A stretch of 64,000 nt of DNA from positions 434,001 to 498,000 of the forward strand of contig JADNRZ010000018.1 in NCBI GenBank assembly GCA_015501605.1, read 5' to 3'. Of this stretch, positions 57,974 to 64,000 are shown piece after piece. Under the pieces are notes generated by a model that was given only the letters and a program-made list of their open reading frames with translations, had not been told where the DNA came from and did no database searches. Source of the stretch: Panaeolus papilionaceus. Taxonomy: Eukaryota > Basidiomycota > Agaricomycetes > Agaricales. The translations under genes were made by a program, and so were the position numbers. The number at the start of each line of letters is the position of its first letter. The first letter of the stretch is position 1.

Positions 57974-60947
57974 CCCTTAAGCTCGTTCTCTCGTTCCTCC
58001 TGCATCTGTTGAAAGCGATAGCGAATGGAAGACCAGGCCAAAAAAGCTTGAACTTCGATGCTAATGTCGATGCCTAGTGCATGGAACCTTCGAAAGGGAT
58101 GTCTATGTGTTGATTGGCACTTTGAGCTGGGGTGGATAGGGTAGGTTTGGAGTGGTGTAGAGGGGGTGGTAACTCATACTTCGACTTGAATTTATAACAC
58201 CAGGACATGATATCAGGGTTGCAAGTCTTCCACTGAGAATCATTCCGGTGTCTATCTGCTATGAGATCTAGACGCATTCAACCCAACATCAACACAATAT
58301 CAATTGTCATGAATTTCCGGACTTGGACCAAATGTGAAAGCAATATAATCGTTGTTGATTATGTAGGACTCTTTTATTCACAGTCCCGACTTGAAGTGGT
58401 AATTATGTGAAACGACTGAGTAAGGTGATAAAATGTTCGTTACCCTCATCCACTGATATACCAACAGTAAGTGAAGAGAATATTGGGCTTTTCGAGGGTG
58501 TCTAACCATGCAGGGTCAAATAACATTGTAATTTTTGGCAAAATGAAGGCAGGGAGCTCCAACGCCCCCCGTCAATATTCTAGCGTCATTCCTTGGAGTT
58601 TAAAAGGGATACCGATTCGTCCTCGACAGCCACCACCTCACGTGTGCAAAACTTGGAAATCCGCCTGATGAACGCCCGACGGAGTCAATAGGGGAATTCA
58701 GAGTTAATCAATCCGTCGATTCGTCAACATTGAATTCCCCTAATGAAACCGTTATTAATTTCCTCTCTAATAGCAGACCACGAAACGCGAAGTTCCTGGA
58801 TACATTGCCCGAGCTGTCCGCGCCCAGTTGGTCAGGGCATGTGTCCCCATTATAATTGCACGGTTATTCATAATCAAAGTCAAGCCTGTGGGAAGAACGC
58901 CGGACCTATCGAGGGGCGACAGGGTCGGCGTTGACTTCAGTACGCGGTTTTAGACCCAGCGATTTTGAAAACTGTCACTGGCACCAAGGTTACGAGCACT
59001 TATCGGACCCTTGAAACAGCTCGAAGGTCAAAATTCGGATACATATGATAACATAGAACGTTAGTAAGGGTTTCGCCAGATAGTAGATTTGTTCTGGAAG
59101 TCCATGCTCGCGTTTAGATATAAATTTAGTTCATACATATACCATGCTTGTCATGTCAAATGAGGAATATCGTCCCACAAGGCTCGTGTGCTTATATGTA
59201 ACTATACTCTCCGAAACGACAAGGAATACATATGTTTGGGGACAGAAAAGGTGCCTTGATTTCTTTTGTTAATTCGATAGAGCCTGGATATCAGCTTTGA
59301 GAGGGCAGAGAGCTGCTAGTTCTCGCACGCCTTGCCAGACATTCGCATTTTCTGGGTCAAGAAATCACAGGCGTGATTCGTTTTATGTAGTCTTTACGAC
59401 CATTAAAGCTTTCTTCTAGTTCCTTCGGAAATGTGATGCATAAAAAAGCTGAGTATGAGCAGCTATTGTGTCGCTGGAAGCTTCGAAGACCATGACAAAC
59501 GCGTACGATAAGCGCTCAAGCCAAAAAAGGTGCTTCCGCAAATTTTGCAACAGCTTGGGCCTCATTTATGTACTCTGCTGCGGCTGCTGCTAGCGTTTGT
59601 GATAAAATCAATCGACTCATTTTACAAGCTACGGTTCTATTAGAAGACATTTGTCGTGTGCTGGGCGTAGTAGAATTTTGAACATCCCGAGTTGATTCCC
59701 ACGACCCACCTACGTGTTGACCTTGGCGTCCACGACAATGGGCGCTCAGGATGGCTTTCATGCTCCAAATGTTCCTCCGCAGAATTGTTCATGGTTCCAG
59801 CGGCCGTATGACAGTAAACAGGCTGTGCTAGTTCAGTCGAGACTCGTTGCATCTTTGAACTTGCCCCATGACTGATTGAATTGAAGGAGCGAAAATCAAC
59901 CCGACAGTCGGACAACCTTGCGTTACTGTGTTATTATATGTATACTGCGCATGTTTAAGATGTATCATAAGATGTTGCGGACGGGGCTTGTGTGGTGTCG
60001 AGGGCATGAACACTCCGCCTGAAATTCCTAGCATCAAAGTTATTCGAGAATCGAGTCAGCATAGAGACCATAATTGTTAAAGAAACCGAAATTTCCTTTC
60101 GACACGACGGATGACGGGAAGTGCGAGCTCGAGACCAGTTCGGTTGCAAGTTATCCGCGTATCTAGCCATCTATATCAAAAGCAATAGAAGTAGTATAAT
60201 TATTTTACTGGAGGGTGCGCACCCCTTTCCTGTTTGAATCGAACTAGTTAAGTCCAGGCTTGTTACCATCCAAGAGCTGTCCTTCCCTGTATCACGAAAA
60301 GAACGGACAAACCTGGACGACCACAGACAGACATATGTTGCATATGTGAGATGCTTGTTAAATAGACATCCATAGTCTCTCTGATAGTCAAGGGCTCGAG
60401 GTCGTCATCAGGGGACACTTTCGAATTTTAGGTACAAATGGGTTTCGAATCTTCAAGATGCATGTAAACATGGCACATGGTTTAGAAAGTTCAAGCTAGG
60501 CTAGGACTTGAAAAATATCTGCCGTCGGTTGATAGTAGGCCTTGTAGATATGCCATGATGCCCGATCCATGATGATAAACTGAACTAATGTCAACTTTCC
60601 GCATATCCGGGTCCTGGCGTCAAATCTGGGTGAGCCTGGGTTAAAACTGAAGGGTTCAGAGGCATTTTCATAAGGCAGATATCATAAAAAATGGATTGTG
60701 GTGCTGCTTCTAGCGTCATTAGCATTAGCATTCTGTCGAGGGTACATATCGTCAAGTTAGTTGTTACAGCAATATCAAAGCAAGAGAAGACTTTATAGTT
60801 GTGGAACAAAGAGCAAAGGAATATTGGAGATAAGCAGGCAAGAGAGTTGAGTGATATCAAAGGGAAAGAAAGAAAAGGCAAGAGCAACAAAGAAAATGAT
60901 ATAAATAAAGACAATAGAATAAGGGAAAAGAAAATCAAACGGTGCAT
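57974..60947. other. About 3 kb without a recognisable gene
   Basis: The left end holds the promoter of the fungal-rhodopsin-type gene, the right end the 3' flank of the Rxt3 gene. Several 60-90-codon frames occur (58471-58668, 58743-58934, 59516-59761, 59640-59915), none with a motif or plausible splice partners. One 12-bp inverted repeat is noted separately. Composition is AT-rich and there is no obvious transposon terminus. Confidence 0.45.
58689..58742. repeat. 12-bp perfect inverted repeat with 30-bp spacer
   Basis: TAGGGGAATTCA (58689-58700) and TGAATTCCCCTA (58731-58742) are exact reverse complements. It could form a hairpin or be a protein-binding site or transposon relic. No direct repeat flanks it that I can see. 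Confidence 0.4.
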
Positions 60948-63900
60948 CTAATTAATGACCGCTCTAGCATTTTTGGGGGCCCACTTCCAGTTCTTTACTT
61001 GAATGACCCATTCAGATGGGACCTCTTCCTCACCTCCTTCTGCCCCATTCATCATTACAACGTCGTCTCTAACGTAAACGCCATCCTCAGCGAATCTAAA
61101 CATCCCCTTTGTCAAGTTCGTTTGCAGCATTTGGACAGCAAATTGTGGTTTCGCAGGCTCAATCTCTAGCCCAGTTTCCTCATCAATCAGAACAACTGTC
61201 GCCGTGGAGAATGTGTGTCGATGTCGGCTGTGTGATGATAGGTGAGGCGGAGGAACAGTAGGGAGGGGTGTTGGTGCGAAGGGTTTGGGAATCAGACGAA
61301 GCGCTGGAGTGGTTGAATCGGGTTGCGAAATGGGCTCAGATGGTGTTACTGGCGATGTCGGGAGGGGTTCCGAAAAGGTCTGGATTGGATCTGCACCACC
61401 GTTGTCTGCTCTCAATTGGGGTTCAGTGTTCTCGTCACCTTCTTTGGGTGGTGATGTTGACCGAGCAGGAGCTTGAGGTTCAGTGGAATCACCAGGCGGC
61501 GCTTTACTTGAATCTGAAGGCTTTTCTGCGTCTGTATTGTCGCTAGGTTGCCCCTCCGGCGCAGTCGGAGAACCGACAATGTCTGCAACGTCTGCTGAAT
61601 CAGTCATAACGACATCCTCAGAAACATCAATCGCCTTTGCTTGCGTATCCTGGTCTGCTCGGGTTTCGTTCTCCTCCTTTTCAATAGCAGACTCTGGTTG
61701 CTCCGATCCTGTAATGACACTCCCGGCACCACTGGCAGTGGTATCATTGGGCACAGCTTCTTCCTCAACCACCACCTCGGCCTCCAAGACAAGACCAATA
61801 TCATACATAATCAGTTGCTTGACTGATTGTGAAGACACAGGAGAGGTGGGAGTGGCTGGTTTGGGCAAGACACTGGGAGAGAGCAAGTACCGCTCTTTTG
61901 CCGTCTCCAGGATGATTGGACGTGGTGGTTCAGCGGAATCGTCAGTGACACCAGAGGAGTTTAACGAGTCGGCATCAGCCATTTCAACATCATTGCTCTC
62001 GTTTGGTTGTATGCGGCGGCGTTTACGAGCAGAAGGCGCATCAGGAGCGGACGACCGTGGCGAGGGGAAGAGTAGCTCTTGAAGCAAGTTTGGCAAATAC
62101 TTATATCTGTAAACGAAACATTGTGATGAATGTATAATCCAACCCAGAAAAGTGTGAAACGCATACCCGACACACAAGTCCCCATTTGCGCCCATTCCAA
62201 ACACCATTGTACGCACATCCATGAGCTTATCTTCGTCATTGGAGGTCCTCAACCTCTTGTTGGGAGCATAGCACTCTTCTTCGTCTTCATCTTCTTCCTG
62301 AATTTCGTGAATAACGTCAAGGACACTCGCGTTGGGCAGGCGGCGTGGCTGAACAGGCCATGCATCCCACTGTCCACGTCTGCGCTTGCGACCTGCGAGG
62401 CGGGGCACAGAAGGTGCACACTGAGGTGATGACGAAGTCGCATTTTGTCCGAGAATACTAGCTCGTCGCTCGGCATACTCAGCCATGCGTTGAGAACGGT
62501 TACGTCTCCCAAGGCCACTGGCTGTATGCCCTGTTCCTCGCTAAAAAGAATTGGGGTTAATCAACGTTCAAACTATGAAATCAGCGCAAAACTAACCTCA
62601 ACAAACTCAACACCAATGATCTCAATGGCGCTACCATCGTGTCCAGTACCCCAACCAGCACTAACCAAACTACGACCATCGTCTTCAGCATCATCAATTC
62701 TATCAACAGCCTCCAGCTCGTCATCGTCATCGTCATCCTCTTCGTCCTCACGCATAGTCTTGCCACTCTTCCCAAGAGGATTGAAGCACCTTTCACCATA
62801 GCCACCGACAAACCGTCCAACAATCTCTTCCTTGACGACACCAGGACTGTCGGTATTGGCGCCCAAAACACCCAGCCCTCTCGCAAACACATTAGCAGCA
62901 CCTGCACCCGCACATCTCAAAACGCGCACATCAATGCGAACATCAAGACCACGTGCACGTGCTCGTCGAGCACCAGACCAAGTGAGCCAACCACTGTGAA
63001 CAGCGCAGAGGAAGATGTCGGAATCATCGGTGTACACTCGTCGTGGCCTACGAGGGCGGGTATGCGATCTTGATGACTTGGTGAGATCGTTAAGGGAAGG
63101 TGGAGGGATGAGACCAGGACTGGGTTGTGCTCTGGTCTTTTTGCCTTTTGATTTGCGGGAGCGAGAAAGTGGAGGTGGGCGGGGTCGTGGATCGAAGCCT
63201 CCTCCTCCCCATAATCGAGGACGGTGAGGTTTTTCGGTAGGGATGAAGGTAGATGGAATGATAATAGTCGTCCTCGTCTCGATATCGAGCATGGGTTGCG
63301 GTTGAGGTTCATCAATAACAGGGTTTGGAAGAGTGGGTGGAACATGAATAGGCACTATGGGTGTCTCCTTCTCTTCGATCTTTTTAGGAGGGCTTGGAGC
63401 AGCAACAGGAGTACTGATTTCTTTTTCTTTCGGGACTGCAGGCTTATCAACACTCTCAGCCTCTTTCTTCTCCTCCTCCTCTTTACCCTCCTCTTCTACA
63501 ATCTCTCCCTCCTCTTTATTTTCTTCCCTCTCCTCTCTTTCCTTCCTCTCGCGCTCCTCCTGCTCTTTCCTCTCATTCTCCCTTCTCTCAATAGCCTTCT
63601 TCTCCCTTTCAACTTCCTCCCTCTCCCTCTTCTCTCTCTCCGCCTTAATCCTATTCAACTCCTCCTCCTGCCTCCTATCCCTCTCCTTCCTCTCCTCTCT
63701 CTCCTTCGCAGCAACCAATCCACCGCCCAAATCAAAGAAATAAGGGAACGGCAATCGGGGGTACACCCACGTCCCCAGCTCGAGTCTCACTTTAGCACGC
63801 TTAAAATCCTCCCGAAGCTCAGACCACTCATCATCCGCTTCATCTGCTCCAGGTCCAAACATACTATTCGAGCTCGAATAATTATACCCCGAAGCAGCAG

Positions 63901-64000
63901 CAATATCATCGTACGAATTATGCTGCGTGATGGGTTGTTCCAGTCCAGGCATCATCGAAGCAGAAGATGAACGATGAGCATCGGGTTGATCAGGAGCGTA
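60948..64000 (-). CDS. Rxt3-type histone deacetylase complex subunit (5' end beyond window)
   Basis: Rxt3 is a subunit of the Rpd3L histone deacetylase complex, acting in promoter deacetylation. The frame is open to the window edge, so the true start lies beyond 64000 or at the MMPGLEQPITQ methionine near 63955. The first half has a folded segment (DEWSELREDFKRAKVRLELG, TWVYPRLPFPYFFDLGGG), then a very long charged Glu/Arg/Lys helix (63720-63480), and a proline-rich stretch. The Rxt3 domain follows: RPRLWGGGGFDPRP, RRVYTDDSDIFLCAVHSGWL, DVRIDVRVLRC. Introns at about 62585-62530 and 62170-62105 join VEFVE to RGTGHTASGLGRRNRSQRMA and DLCVG to YKYLPNLLQELLF. The C-terminal part is acidic and disordered, then HTFSTATVVLIDEETGLEIE, RFAEDGVYVRDDVVMMN and EWVIQVKNWKWAPKNARAVI before the stop. 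Assignment rests on the YTDDSD-HSGW core. Confidence 0.78.

Noticed and set aside
59516..59915. Overlapping minus-strand frames as a possible gene or pheromone precursor
   Set aside because: No C-terminal CaaX motif, no signal peptide and no in-phase splice partner was found.
63224..63970. 248-codon leucine-rich plus-strand frame
   Set aside because: It is the complement of the Glu/Arg/Lys-rich helix of the Rxt3-type gene, whose purine-rich codons read as Leu/Ser/Phe on the other strand.

Overview
The window is nuclear DNA from a filamentous basidiomycete, almost certainly an Agaricomycete. Genes are compact and split by many 45-70 bp GT-AG introns, both strands are used evenly, and several families are typical of mushroom-forming fungi (multi-pass membrane proteins with a YR-x-YVVW signature, fungal-rhodopsin-type proteins with an R-x-WWDD signature, F-box/LRR-like proteins, phenol 2-monooxygenase-type flavoproteins). 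There is no operon structure, and I found no tRNA, rRNA or CRISPR. All exon boundaries were read by eye and should be treated as approximate.

Left part (1-24 kb, accessory in character): a SUR7/PalI-type membrane protein (-), then three paralogous RING-finger/coiled-coil proteins (4.7-5.7 kb +, 8.3-9.4 kb +, 12.3-13.6 kb -). These share an identical 61-nt first exon and a post-RING signature R-x-[V/I]-Y-x-D-F. An F-box/LRR-like gene (-) and a nitronate monooxygenase (-) lie among them. Next come two tandem paralogous multi-pass membrane proteins (14.4-15.9 and 18.7-20.2 kb, both +). Between them sits a 1.15-kb element with ~195-bp terminal inverted repeats, a 9-bp target-site duplication and a captured, interrupted helicase fragment (Pack-MULE-like). 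A fungal-rhodopsin-type membrane protein (-) and a decayed membrane-protein fragment end this part.

Central and right part (24-64 kb, mostly conserved housekeeping genes): UBL-WLM metalloprotease (Wss1-like), DNA polymerase delta small subunit (Cdm1/POLD4), an FAD monooxygenase, an ADIP/Msd1 spindle-anchoring protein, ALG5 dolichyl-phosphate glucosyltransferase, an unrecognised proline/serine-rich protein, a Doa4/USP8-type deubiquitinase with a degenerate rhodanese domain, a Snt2-type BAH-SANT-PHD chromatin protein, a hybrid histidine kinase with an N-terminal multi-TM sensor, a Yrb2/RanBP3-type Ran-binding protein, a small membrane coiled-coil protein, a second fungal-rhodopsin-type gene, ~3 kb with no recognisable gene, and an Rxt3 histone-deacetylase-complex subunit running off the right edge.

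Functional themes: ubiquitin biology (three RING proteins, one F-box protein, one deubiquitinase, one SUMO/ubiquitin-linked protease) and Rpd3-linked chromatin regulation (Snt2, Rxt3). Whether the clustering means anything is untested. The most novel items are the RING-coiled-coil paralogue cluster, the Pack-MULE-like element, and an apparently non-canonical splice exactly at the phospho-acceptor motif of the histidine kinase.
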